Positions 41,290-51,600 of a DNA stretch of 64,000 nucleotides are shown piece by piece. The DNA is from a virus, in IMG/VR virus record IMGVR_UViG_3300021378_000007, positions 1-64,000 of that record. The stretch is one strand, 5' to 3'. The notes below the pieces were generated by a model that saw only the letters and a program-made list of their open reading frames with translations, searched no databases and was not told the origin of the DNA. Positions within the stretch are counted from its first letter, which is position 1, and the number at the start of each line of letters is the position of its first letter. Both the position numbers and the translations under genes were made by a program.

Positions 41290-42900
41290 TTAATAGAACC
41301 TCAATCGTTTAGGGGCATTCAATACTGTGTAACCTTGAACAGATGATGGTAGTCCTCCACCAACAATCCAATTCACCCCTTGAATATCATATATTCCTTG
41401 AGTTGGGCCTTGGACATTGACTGCTTGCATATATATTACTGGTATTCCACCGATATGATTCCATGTATTGGAGCTATAACTCCAGTAAGCATATTCTATC
41501 CTATTCCACTGACCAGTAGCATTTAATCTCATAGGTTGACTTGGTTTTAATTGTATATGATTATTCACAGATGGGTCATGTGAGTACAATCCAGTCCAAG
41601 GCATTGTTCCACCCATTCTTTGAGTTGTCTTCCAAGTTGGTGATACGCCTGGTGTCGCTTGACCCGCTAGCGCCTGAGCGGGTACGCCAACGGTCGGCGG
41701 TAAGTAAGCACCTGTTGCGCCATTTTGAGGGGAACCACTGTTAGTATTACCATCAACACCTGCTGGAGCATAGTATGTCCCAAGTGGGGCACCCATAGCG
41801 GCATATAGGTCTGTTCCGACTAGTCCCCCATACGAATAACTTTGGAAATTTCCTGTACCATGGAAATATTCTCCAATTATAGGGTCGGGATAATTATATG
41901 AGACTGCTAATTGGTTTTGTCCTGAAGCAGGAACCTGATTTGGTTGTTGATATATGTAAGGTTGTTGTAATTGGGTTTGATAACTTGCTTGGTAATTACC
42001 AGTCGCTGTATATATCACTGGTCTTTGAGCAATTGCTTGTGTAGTGAACTGATATGATGCTGGTTGTCTAAACCCATAATTAGCTTGCACCTGAGCAATA
42101 TAAGGTGATTGAGCTTGCACACTCGCCTGGGCGTTTGCTTGATATGTGTATTCTTGTATTGCTGGTTGTTGTGCAATAACTTGATATGTAGCATTCACCG
42201 CTGTTTGTCTACTTGCAATTGAAGGATTAGCATTATCAATCGTAGTTTGTCTATTTGCAATTACAGGATGTCTGTAAGACGCTGGTTGTTGAGCAGTGTT
42301 TTGTCTATTTGCAATGTACGGATATGTATAAGGTTGTTGTGTTTGTGCTACATATTGTCCATTAGCAATGTACGGATACGGTTGCTGGGCATTAGCAGTA
42401 TACTGATACGTTGTTTGATTGGTATACGTAAACGGTATCTGTTTATTAACTTGGTTTTGATAAGGTTGTTGTGCAATAACAGGATTCTGATACGGAATAT
42501 TACCCTGTAGGTTATAGATACTAGGTTGCCTTGCATTAGCAATATAAGGTGTTTGAATCTGATTTTGATACGTACTCGGTTGTCTAGCGCTAGCGATATA
42601 TGGTTGTTGACCATTCACTGGATTTCTATACGTACTAGGTTGTTGATTTACATAAGTAGAGGGTTGTCTACCTTGTCCAACATATGTAGCAGGAACTTGA
42701 TGATTATATGGTGCTGGCGTTCGACCCTGTCTAGCATAGGTGAATGGACTTCTATTAGAATATGTAAAGGGTACTTGTTGATTGGCAGGCTGACGAGCTA
42801 TACGTTGTCTTATGATTGGTGCTGTACCAGTTGCAATAGCTTGTCCTTGATACGGTTGTTGTATCGTAGAGCCAATGTTTATATAAATTTCATCTGCCAT
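41290..42900 (-). CDS. P/Y/Q-rich repeat fibre protein with a C-terminal receptor-type domain
   Basis: This is a 536-residue protein. The N-terminus MADEIYINIGSTIQQPYQGQAI leads into about 300 residues of degenerate P/Y/A/N/Q repeats (VPFTYSNRSPFTYARQGRTP, QQPYIASARQPSTYQNQ, YIANGQYVAQTQQPYTYPYIANRQ). The C-terminal approximately 200 residues are unique and aromatic/Gly-rich (GTDLYAAMGAPLGTYYAPAG...; PVIYMQAVNVQGPTQGIYDIQGVNWIVGGGLPSSVQG), related in style to the end of the 30565 protein. It is probably an adhesin whose tip is at the C-terminus. It follows the 831-residue fibre gene by one base. Confidence 0.8.
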   Translation of the reverse strand: MADEIYINIGSTIQQPYQGQAIATGTAPIIRQRIARQPANQQVPFTYSNRSPFTYARQGRTPAPYNHQVPATYVGQGRQPSTYVNQQPSTYRNPVNGQQPYIASARQPSTYQNQIQTPYIANARQPSIYNLQGNIPYQNPVIAQQPYQNQVNKQIPFTYTNQTTYQYTANAQQPYPYIANGQYVAQTQQPYTYPYIANRQNTAQQPASYRHPVIANRQTTIDNANPSIASRQTAVNATYQVIAQQPAIQEYTYQANAQASVQAQSPYIAQVQANYGFRQPASYQFTTQAIAQRPVIYTATGNYQASYQTQLQQPYIYQQPNQVPASGQNQLAVSYNYPDPIIGEYFHGTGNFQSYSYGGLVGTDLYAAMGAPLGTYYAPAGVDGNTNSGSPQNGATGAYLPPTVGVPAQALAGQATPGVSPTWKTTQRMGGTMPWTGLYSHDPSVNNHIQLKPSQPMRLNATGQWNRIEYAYWSYSSNTWNHIGGIPVIYMQAVNVQGPTQGIYDIQGVNWIVGGGLPSSVQGYTVLNAPKRLRFY

Positions 42901-42901
42901 A

Positions 42902-45397
42902 TCATATCACAAACCATAGATGACCACTACTAGTACTTCCGACTGCTGTAGGTGCGCTACTTGTTATTTCATAATCTAATGCCAAATCTATTCTCCCATC
43001 GGTAGTGGTATTGTCACCACCATCAGCGTTATCGTTATATGATAATTTAATACCATTATTATATGTAGGTGTTCCGTTTGAGACCTTTAATGTGTCTGCA
43101 ACTCTATTGTCTGTGAAATATACAAAGTCGCTGGTCTCTTGTACAGAACTTGTAGTTGTACTTTGGTCGCCTGGCACCCAAGAAGAACCACTCCACACTA
43201 GTACCTGACCATTGCCTGCACCAGCAGAAACATTACTTAGGTCTTCTATACTAGCAGCACCAATTCTTCCGTCTGCTCTGGCATCTGCTCTTGCGTTTGT
43301 AAAGTACAGATTGGTTTCTTCTGTTATCCCTGAAGTTTTAAGTGTAATATTTGCACTACCATCGAATGATTGACCTGAAATACTTCTTGCAGTAGCAAGT
43401 GTAGTTGCTGTGGCTGCATTACCGCTTGTATCTTGATTACCTGTAGTGTTTACGCCAGGAAGGTTAATAGCTTGTGTACCATCGAATGACACTCCACCAA
43501 TATTTCTTGCAGTTTCCAATGCTGTAGCAGTAGCTGCGTTACCAGTAGTGTCTTGATTACCTTGAGCGTTTACGCCAGGCAAATTGATATTTGCACTACC
43601 ATCAAAAGATACACCACCAAGAGTTCTTGCAGTTGCTAAAGTTGTCGCTGTTGAAGCGTTTCCGTTCAATTCACCATAGAAATTTGTTGAGTAGACTTTC
43701 GCCCACTTCTTAGTATCTGAACCTAAATCATATGTATTATTATCATCTGGCATGATATCTGAATCAACATCAGCACCAAAAACAATATTGTCTGTGTCTG
43801 CATCACCTAGTGTTATGTCACCGTTTGCAGTAATACTTCCAGTAGCAGTAATGTTACCACCAACATTTAAATTCTTTGCGATTGCAACACCACCATCAAC
43901 AATCAAAGCACCACTTGACAAAGATGAAGATTGTGTAGTGTTGTTTAAATTTGTTACACCAGTTACGTCTAGTATGTTTGATAATGTTGTAGCACCTGTA
44001 ACACCAAGTGTACCGCTCAAGGATGCATTACTTAAAGATGTATCTCCTGTAACTCCTAGAGTTCCACCTACAGTTGTGTTTCCTGTAACTCCTAGAGTTC
44101 CACCTACAGTTGTGTTTCCTGTAACACCCAATGTACTTGATAATGTTGCAGCGCCTGTAACTCCTAATGTACTTGATAATGTTGTAGCGCCTGTAACTCC
44201 TAAAGTTCCGCCTATTAATGCGTTAGTAGAGATGTTTGCACTACCGTTAAGGTCTAAATCACCATCGATTGTAGTACCGTCTAGTGTTGTAGCACCATCA
44301 ACATCCAGCGTTCCTGTCATTGATGTATTACCAGCAACACTTAAATCTGCTCGTAATGTTGTGTTATTAAGAACGTCTAGTGTCGAATCGATATCTGTAG
44401 CACCATCAATGTTAACACTTCCACTTAATACTGAGTTACCATCTACTTGTAGATTTGCAGCAAAGTCGGCATTCCCACCGACAAATAATTTCTTTTTGAT
44501 TCCAACACCACCATCAACAATCAAAGCACCTGTTGAAATACTTGAAGATTCTGTCGTGTTGTTTAAATTTGTTATACCAGTTACATCTAATGAACTAGAT
44601 AATGTTGAAGCACCTTGAACACCAAATGTGCCTCCAACTGTTGTATTACCTGTGACACCAAGTGTACCACCAAACGTACCAGCATCGCCGACACTCAAGT
44701 CTCCAGTAAGTGTTGCATCAATACCAGCGTAATCACCACCAGTAATTGTAGCACCACTACCATCTGTAAGTGTTGGAGATGTTAATGTACCTCCAGTATG
44801 GACGGTTACATCACCATTGATTTTTGTCTTACCTTCTAACTGAATTTTGATATCAGAACTTTCACGAGAGGTTACCCTAGGGTCAACCTCACCGTTAATG
44901 ATAACACCTTTTGAGTTATTATTATAGATATCACCTGTAGCAGTGGTAGACCAAAAACCTGTTGTTGAACCAGCGGCATCTGTTCCTAAGTATGAACCTG
45001 TGAATGAGAAAACGGTTACTTCATCGCCGACTGAAGCAGCAGACTGTAACTGGATTGAATTGTAAGTAGTTGCGTTAAGTATACCAAATCCACCGATAGA
45101 ATATTCACTAGAAAAGTTCTTTTGTATACCATTGACATACACTTGAACTCTATTAGCTTTAAATTCTAACTCGTGATTTGCAACATCATTACCACTAAAC
45201 GTGGTTTGACCTGCTGTTGCAACGAAGCGATATTCTTGGAAAAAGAATGCTTTATCTTCAATACTATTAACTGCATCGACAAGAGTTTCTTGACTCTCTG
45301 TTCTCAGACCACTTGTGTCTCCCATATCCGAAGATACTTCATTGAAGACTTGTCTGAATGTTTCTATAGTACTGTATTGGTCTACTTGTTTAGCCAT
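42902..45397 (-). CDS. long beta-helical tail fibre protein
   Basis: This is an 831-residue protein. The N-terminal approximately 170 residues form an attachment region (AKQVDQYSTIETFRQVFNEVSSDMG, then FFFQEYRFVATAGQTTFSGNDVANHELEFKANRVQVYVNG). A long middle of 12-residue-type repeats (GTLGVTGATTLSS, GNTTVGGTLGVT) follows, a classical trimeric beta-helix signature. Then come GELNGNASTATTLATARTIGGVSFDGSANINLPGVN-type units and an end FTDNRVADTLKV...SSGHLWFVI. It lies next to the DUF4815-like gene as the fibre genes do in marine T4-like phages. It overlaps the small upstream gene by eight bases. Confidence 0.87.
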   Translation of the reverse strand: MAKQVDQYSTIETFRQVFNEVSSDMGDTSGLRTESQETLVDAVNSIEDKAFFFQEYRFVATAGQTTFSGNDVANHELEFKANRVQVYVNGIQKNFSSEYSIGGFGILNATTYNSIQLQSAASVGDEVTVFSFTGSYLGTDAAGSTTGFWSTTATGDIYNNNSKGVIINGEVDPRVTSRESSDIKIQLEGKTKINGDVTVHTGGTLTSPTLTDGSGATITGGDYAGIDATLTGDLSVGDAGTFGGTLGVTGNTTVGGTFGVQGASTLSSSLDVTGITNLNNTTESSSISTGALIVDGGVGIKKKLFVGGNADFAANLQVDGNSVLSGSVNIDGATDIDSTLDVLNNTTLRADLSVAGNTSMTGTLDVDGATTLDGTTIDGDLDLNGSANISTNALIGGTLGVTGATTLSSTLGVTGAATLSSTLGVTGNTTVGGTLGVTGNTTVGGTLGVTGDTSLSNASLSGTLGVTGATTLSNILDVTGVTNLNNTTQSSSLSSGALIVDGGVAIAKNLNVGGNITATGSITANGDITLGDADTDNIVFGADVDSDIMPDDNNTYDLGSDTKKWAKVYSTNFYGELNGNASTATTLATARTLGGVSFDGSANINLPGVNAQGNQDTTGNAATATALETARNIGGVSFDGTQAINLPGVNTTGNQDTSGNAATATTLATARSISGQSFDGSANITLKTSGITEETNLYFTNARADARADGRIGAASIEDLSNVSAGAGNGQVLVWSGSSWVPGDQSTTTSSVQETSDFVYFTDNRVADTLKVSNGTPTYNNGIKLSYNDNADGGDNTTTDGRIDLALDYEITSSAPTAVGSTSSGHLWFVI
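44046..44125 (-). repeat. 36-bp perfect tandem repeat in a fibre gene
   Basis: Two identical 36-bp copies (44046-44081 and 44082-44117) and the first eight bases of a third encode the 12-residue unit GNTTVGGTLGVT. Flanking units are diverged copies. Perfect identity suggests a recent duplication that lengthens the fibre by one helix turn. Confidence 0.8.
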
Positions 45398-45602
45398 GAA
45401 TTTTATCTACCAGTTGTGTTAATAATGTTTTAATATCTGAAACATCTTTCTTTAAATTATTTATCTCTTCTACTTGTCTTTTGAAGCTTTCTTTCCTAAG
45501 TTTTTGCGCCCTATAAGCATTAATATCAGTATTCACCACAGCAGTAGATTCTGAATCTCTTGCTAATGATGAATGACCATCTACTTTCCAATATTCAGAC
45601 AT
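45390..45602 (-). CDS. 70-residue coiled-coil protein of the tail region
   Basis: This is a small charged protein starting MSEYWKVDGHSSLARDSESTAVVNTD. Its C-terminal half is a likely coiled coil (RKESFKRQVEEINNLKKDVSDIKTLLTQLVDK). The ATG at 45602 overlaps the TAA of the giant upstream gene as TAATG, and its end overlaps the fibre gene by eight bases. It may be a trimerisation or assembly factor for the fibre; no family is recognised. Confidence 0.72.
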   Translation of the reverse strand: MSEYWKVDGHSSLARDSESTAVVNTDINAYRAQKLRKESFKRQVEEINNLKKDVSDIKTLLTQLVDKIHG

Positions 45603-48600
45603 TATGCAAGTCCTAAACATCTAAGAGCAGATACCATAGGAATTACTGAAGTGTTTGTTGCTTTACCTACAATCTTAACTGAGAAAGCACTAAACTCTGG
45701 CAAGTCTTCGACTGACCATTCGTTTTCTTTAAAGTTTCTAGCATCCGACTCTACTGCAGTGTCTGGCGAACCATCACCATTAAAGTATGACCACCCTAAA
45801 TCATCAAACGGTGTTGAGTCATCATTCTTCAGCACTTTATATAGTACTTCAACACCTGTAGTTTCGGGTTTAAATACATCTGCAACAACTCTTAGAGATG
45901 TAGCAGGAGTTTTTAGATTGACTTTTCTAGTGATATAAACCATTGCATTGTTATCACCATCGGGGTCTGTTGACGGGATATAATTAGTAACAGGACTTCC
46001 TGGCTCTCCAGGCACGTCTGCAGAAGTATCAATGTTGTTAATTCTATTCAATATCGCAATAGCACCAACTGTACCCACGTCTATGACTGGTGATATATTA
46101 GGTGTTGCTGATTGTAGTTGCAACGTACACGTAAAGGATTTCGTACTTGCCATTTCATTTTGTTCATTGATTGGCGATGCAACAACACTTGATGTTCCAA
46201 AGTATGCGTTGTCATTTAGTGTAATGAAATCTTGTGTTGAGTTCTTATCATATGCGTTCCCACCTTGGTTATAACCTTCAGGCGAATCCATAGGTGTTCT
46301 AGTTACTGCAGCCAAAACTCTTGTCAATGGCGGAATAACATTCGGAATCATTGTGTGTATAGAATCGTAGTAGTAGTTTCTTGTTGCAAAAGAATTCGAA
46401 CCACCACCTACTGTAGATTCCAAGGCACCATAACTTGATTTTAAATCATATGATGATAGGTCGGGTACTATTGTGAATGCATCGATTTCTATATTACTAA
46501 TAGTACTATATCCAAGAGTTCTATTCAACTCTTCGATTGGGAACCCACCTAGAGTATCACCAACCTTATCGATAACTATTGTACAATCCGCTGTTCCACC
46601 ATCAAAGTCTGTGAATGTTAAAGTGTTACCAACAGCATGTCCTTCGCCAGGGTTCGTAATAGTAGAACTAGTGATGTTATTATTTACAACTACAATTTCT
46701 ACAGAACAACCAGTACCACTACCAGTTGTACTTGTTTGTTGTACAGTATATGTACCAGCACTTGGTGTTCCCGATACACTAGGTGTTGCAATTCGTAATA
46801 CACCATTTAATGCATTACCTGTTATGCCACTTAGAATAACATTTGAATCTGACTTATACATACCATGTGAGTAGTTATATACCTTCACATAGTTTTTACC
46901 AATGTATGTTTCAATCGGGTTCGATTGCAGTTTTGTAGTTGGTAATGCATCATTTTCAAATACCAATTTTGGTGTTTTTGATTGGTTAAATACAGCCCTT
47001 TTGATTGTAAACTTGAGGTCATCTTCCTGTGTAGCAGTCCATGTTGATGCGTTCTGTGATAAGAACAATGAACCAGCATATGGTTGTCCAGCAATTGTCT
47101 GACCTGTTGCAATATCTTTTTCACCCATTCTAGATATGAAAGCCTCATACTCATTTGAGTTAGAGTAAACTACAAAACAATACTCAACATCTTGTTGAAG
47201 GTATACTGGTGATTCAAAAGTAAATGTTGTCGCCTTGCTTCCATCTTGTGATATGTTGACAGCAGATGGGTTCAATGTTACCACTGAGAAAGGCATTACT
47301 ATTTGGCCAGGATATCCATTAACCATGTTTCTAATTTCAACAGAAACTGGGATATGTGTATCTTTAGACTGGAAGAATACATCAATTCCAGTTGCAAAGG
47401 TACCACCTGATTGTTCCACTAGGAATGATTGAGCAAGTGGGTCACCCCATCCTCTTTCCATCTCGGGGAATTGAGGTGATATATTTCGACCCGTGAAATC
47501 TCGCCAAGTGTCTATGGGTTCATTTATGACTACAGGTTCTGGCGGTGACACTGGAACGGGCGGAACAAAAACAGGTGGCGGAGTTGTATCATTTGGTATT
47601 GGAATGAAAACAGGCGGTGATTGAATTACTGATATAACAGGAACTTCAACCTCCACGATTCTTTCAATAATAACTTCTTCTATTAAAATCTGTGGTGGAA
47701 GTTCAATGTAAACTTCTCTAATAGGTGGTATTTCGGGAATAGGCACTGGTGGTGCAACAGTATCCCAAGGCAAGATATTCGTCCTTTCGCCAGGTTTTGT
47801 AATCTGTCTTTCGCCACTTGTTCTTTCACGAATAACTCTACCATTTCTTGTAGATGTAACTTCAGTTTGAGTTGATGTTAAATGACCCTGAGCCTGATAC
47901 ATACCACTACCATGTGAATTAGGTGATGATATATTACTGTAACTTGAAGTAACTCTTAATTCTCTTTGACCAGTAGGGAATTTTCCGCCTGGCAAAAAGA
48001 AGTTCGCCTTCAGTTCACCATTTTTGTCTGTCTTTGAAATTGATAGGACGGTTGTTCCACCATTATGTGAGTATGTAGAACTAGTAGGTGCGATGAAATC
48101 ATCTATTCTTTCGTTATCAAAGAAGAAATAATGGAATGTATTTGGTTTTAAGTTTGTACAATGTATCGCAATAGTTCTAGCACGCATGAATGGTATAAGT
48201 GTTACACTTACAACTCTGTCATTTCTTGTTTCTACAAAGTCTTCAACAACACTTGTTGATACACCAGTTCTTGTTTGTGTTTCTACAGTCTCTGTAATCT
48301 CTCTTGTTACCTGAAATCCTGAAGTCCATTGACCATGTTGTGTTGGGTCTCCATTCCAAGAACCATTTGAAGTTGCTTGTACTTCAGTAGCAACCATTTC
48401 GGGTTTACCCGCCCATGTAGTCTGCCATTCGTTCCAAACGGTTCCCATAGCATTTTTATTTTCAGACACAAGTGCATCGAAGTTACCTTCTCTATTAATT
48501 CTTACTTCTGGCAATTGGTCTCTGTCTTGCCAAATATCTGTTTCGGGTGTTAACTTAACATTACCAAAGAAACTGAATACGTGATATGGGTTGACATTGA

Positions 48601-51600
48601 TATGTCTAGAGGCCTTATCATTTTGTGCTAAATTAATAGTTGTATATGGTAAGGTAATTAAATCCCCTGTCTTCTGATAATCAGAAGAAAGAGCAGTGTT
48701 TAAAGATATATCAAAGAACTGTGAGAAGTTCTTAGGTCTCATAGCACCAAGTTCAGTGTCAATAGCAACGTTATAGTCGGGATGGTTAACATCTCCAACT
48801 CTGTGTCCTTTAAAGTTATCAACTAAGAAACCTGACTTGAATCTATCGAATCCATCTGCATCTAGTATTTGTTTTGTTTGTGTGTCTTTTTCTAATAGAG
48901 AAAGAGATGTAATTCTTTCTAAGTTAGTCACACGGTTATTAATCCTACCGATATCTTTCATCGTAAATCTACGATGGTCATGTGACCTTACTTTAACATT
49001 TTTTATACTAGAAGTATAAGCAGGAACCTGTAGTTCAAATAACTCAATAGCATCATCTATACCTTTTGGTTTAGTTGGTGATAGTGAAGGTATCCCTACT
49101 GCAGTTTGGAATGTACCTGATTTGTGTAGATATACTTTATCGGTTCTACCTACATAGAATTTTATATCACCAGTTACACTTGAGCCTGGAACTGGGGAAT
49201 CATTTGTGATTGCATGTGTTTGTGTAATGCCAACTCTTGAGTCACTAAAGTTTCTACCTGTATCATAACCAAACGGAGCAAATACAGCACCAGTTGTATT
49301 ATTTGATAAATCAATTGCGTTGGTTGGAGTTTTTGAATTGTCTATTTTAAAATTAGAAGTTCCAAGAATCTGTCCAGCAACTGGTCTAAAGTCAATACAA
49401 TCTGAAAGTTCAAATGTTCCATCGGGTTCTAAACCACCCAAGTCTATTCTATTGGGGGAATATACTGGTATGTCATCATAGTCGATTGACTTATATGATT
49501 CAACATCAAAATATTCTCCAGCAGCAGCAGAAAAATAATCGAAACAAATAAGTAGTGGGCCGTTAGGAGCAGGTTCTCCAGTTTTTCTTGTTAGTTTTCC
49601 AAGGTCATAGTAACCATCTCTTTGACCATTATCAAAGAAGTATCTACTCTTAATATCTTCTGAACCTTGATGTACGTTTGATATAGTAACAGATGCACTT
49701 GATGATGCGCCAACAATTACCTCATTCTCAACAAATGAACCACTAACCATTCTATAATGAGATATAGCACCACTACCAGCATAGTATACCAATATTGCAC
49801 GTGCATTTGATGTCTGACCAACCAAAGTTTCGTATTGTGTAAATGTTCCAGTAACTGTACCAAAACTTGCATTCGGCATAACTGGTGCAGTTCCACCTTC
49901 GTATATTGCATGAATCTTATGAACGTCAGCAACACCTAGTGTAATTTCTTTATCATCATATGCAGTTCCATAATAACCATTAGCACTTCTAGGTTGAGTG
50001 ACTTTAAGCAATCTTGATTTGTTTAGTGTTTTAGAACGAGATGTTGGAGAAGTCAACAATACTGTAGATGTAACTTTAAGAACCGCACCACTATTGTTTG
50101 CTAGTGTACATGTTAATTGATTACCAGTCACATTGGGACTTAGGTCTTCGATGTCTAGTAAATCCCCAGCATCGAATGCGCCACTATCTGTAGATGCTTT
50201 TACCACTGCGATTGAGAAGTTATCTGTATTTCTAGCTTCGAAGGTTGCTTGAGAACCAGCACTAATAGTGAATGCACCACTGTTTATTGTTACTATGTGT
50301 TGTCTTCTTACTTTAACATTCTTACCAGTATGTTCAGCAACCCAATCTCTAGGCCATGCGTAGATAGCTGCAGTTTGGTCTTGTTTATGAATTCTAACTC
50401 TACGTCTTGTTACATTACCATTTGAGATTGGAGATACGCCAGTGTTGTCGGTACACTGAGCATTACTAGAATCTGTAACAGTTTGAATAACTCTTTCGTT
50501 GCCAGTACCATCAATGATGATGTCACCTTCTTTAAGTTCGGATGCGAATCTTGAACCAAATCCTGTTAGTGCGCCTTGTGCCGTTAATGAAATAGAACCT
50601 GATAAAGTATTGTCGGCATCTGCAACAGCATCACCAACGAATGTTTGTAAAGTAGTATCTTTTGAAGCTTGTGTAACCCCACGAGTACGGTCTACGTTAT
50701 AGGTTCTTGTCTCTGTAATTGTTCCTGTTGCACTTGTCTTACCTTTAGTGGATATAGTATCACCAGTATAGAAACCACCAGTAACATCGTGAATATATAC
50801 AGTTGTGTTACTTGTGTTGTATGCGACAATACCTGTACCAACTATTTGACCTGCTGAGTTTGTAGATACTATTTGGTCGCCTTCAGTAAATGTACCAGTA
50901 AATGTATTTGCTTTAACTTCAGTATACATTTTGATATCAAATAGATATATGTTCCAAATAGAAGTAGTTTGGTTATATTCACCACTTGAATCCGAAGCAC
51001 CACTATGTAAGTCTACATTTCTAATACGTGCTTTACCAATATGCTTTCCAGCAAAACTTGGCGACCCAGCATTAACGTTTGTTGAATTCTGTACAGTATC
51101 ATACAAGTCCATATCACCATATCTTTCTTGACTTGCATTTGTGCCTTCATTACCAAATTCTGGCAATCCATGTGCATTTGTGACTCTTAAAATATTACCT
51201 AATCTGACTGGTGTATTAGAACCAGCGAGTGTGACTGTTGACCTCGCTTTTGCAAAGTTTAGAGATGTTGTACCAATTTTATCAATCTCAAAACCTTTAA
51301 CATACGCTTTACCTGGCGATATTTGCATAACAAATCTGTCTGCATCACCACCATATTGTTCAGTATAAAAACCATTATTTGTTGTGTTGTTTAGATGTTC
51401 TCTAAGACTATGTGTAAATTGATTAACAACAAAATCACCGTTAGCATCAAATGTTCTTCGTGCTAATGTTTGTTCAATCTGACCATACTGCGGTCTACTG
51501 ATTTTACTTTCGATGATACCACCATTAACTCTTGCAAGTTCAATAAAGTCAGCGTCATCTGTTGTGTCTAATTTAAATTTAGAGAGGACAAGTTCCATCT

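Noticed and set aside
43752-44618. Plus-strand frame of 288 codons opposite the long fibre gene
   Set aside because: It mirrors the repeat-rich fibre codons on the other strand, has no start signal and no recognisable product.
28601-45397. Diversity-generating retroelement acting on the fibre genes
   Set aside because: No reverse transcriptase and no template/variable repeat pair with adenine-specific differences was seen. Variation among repeats is spread over synonymous sites.
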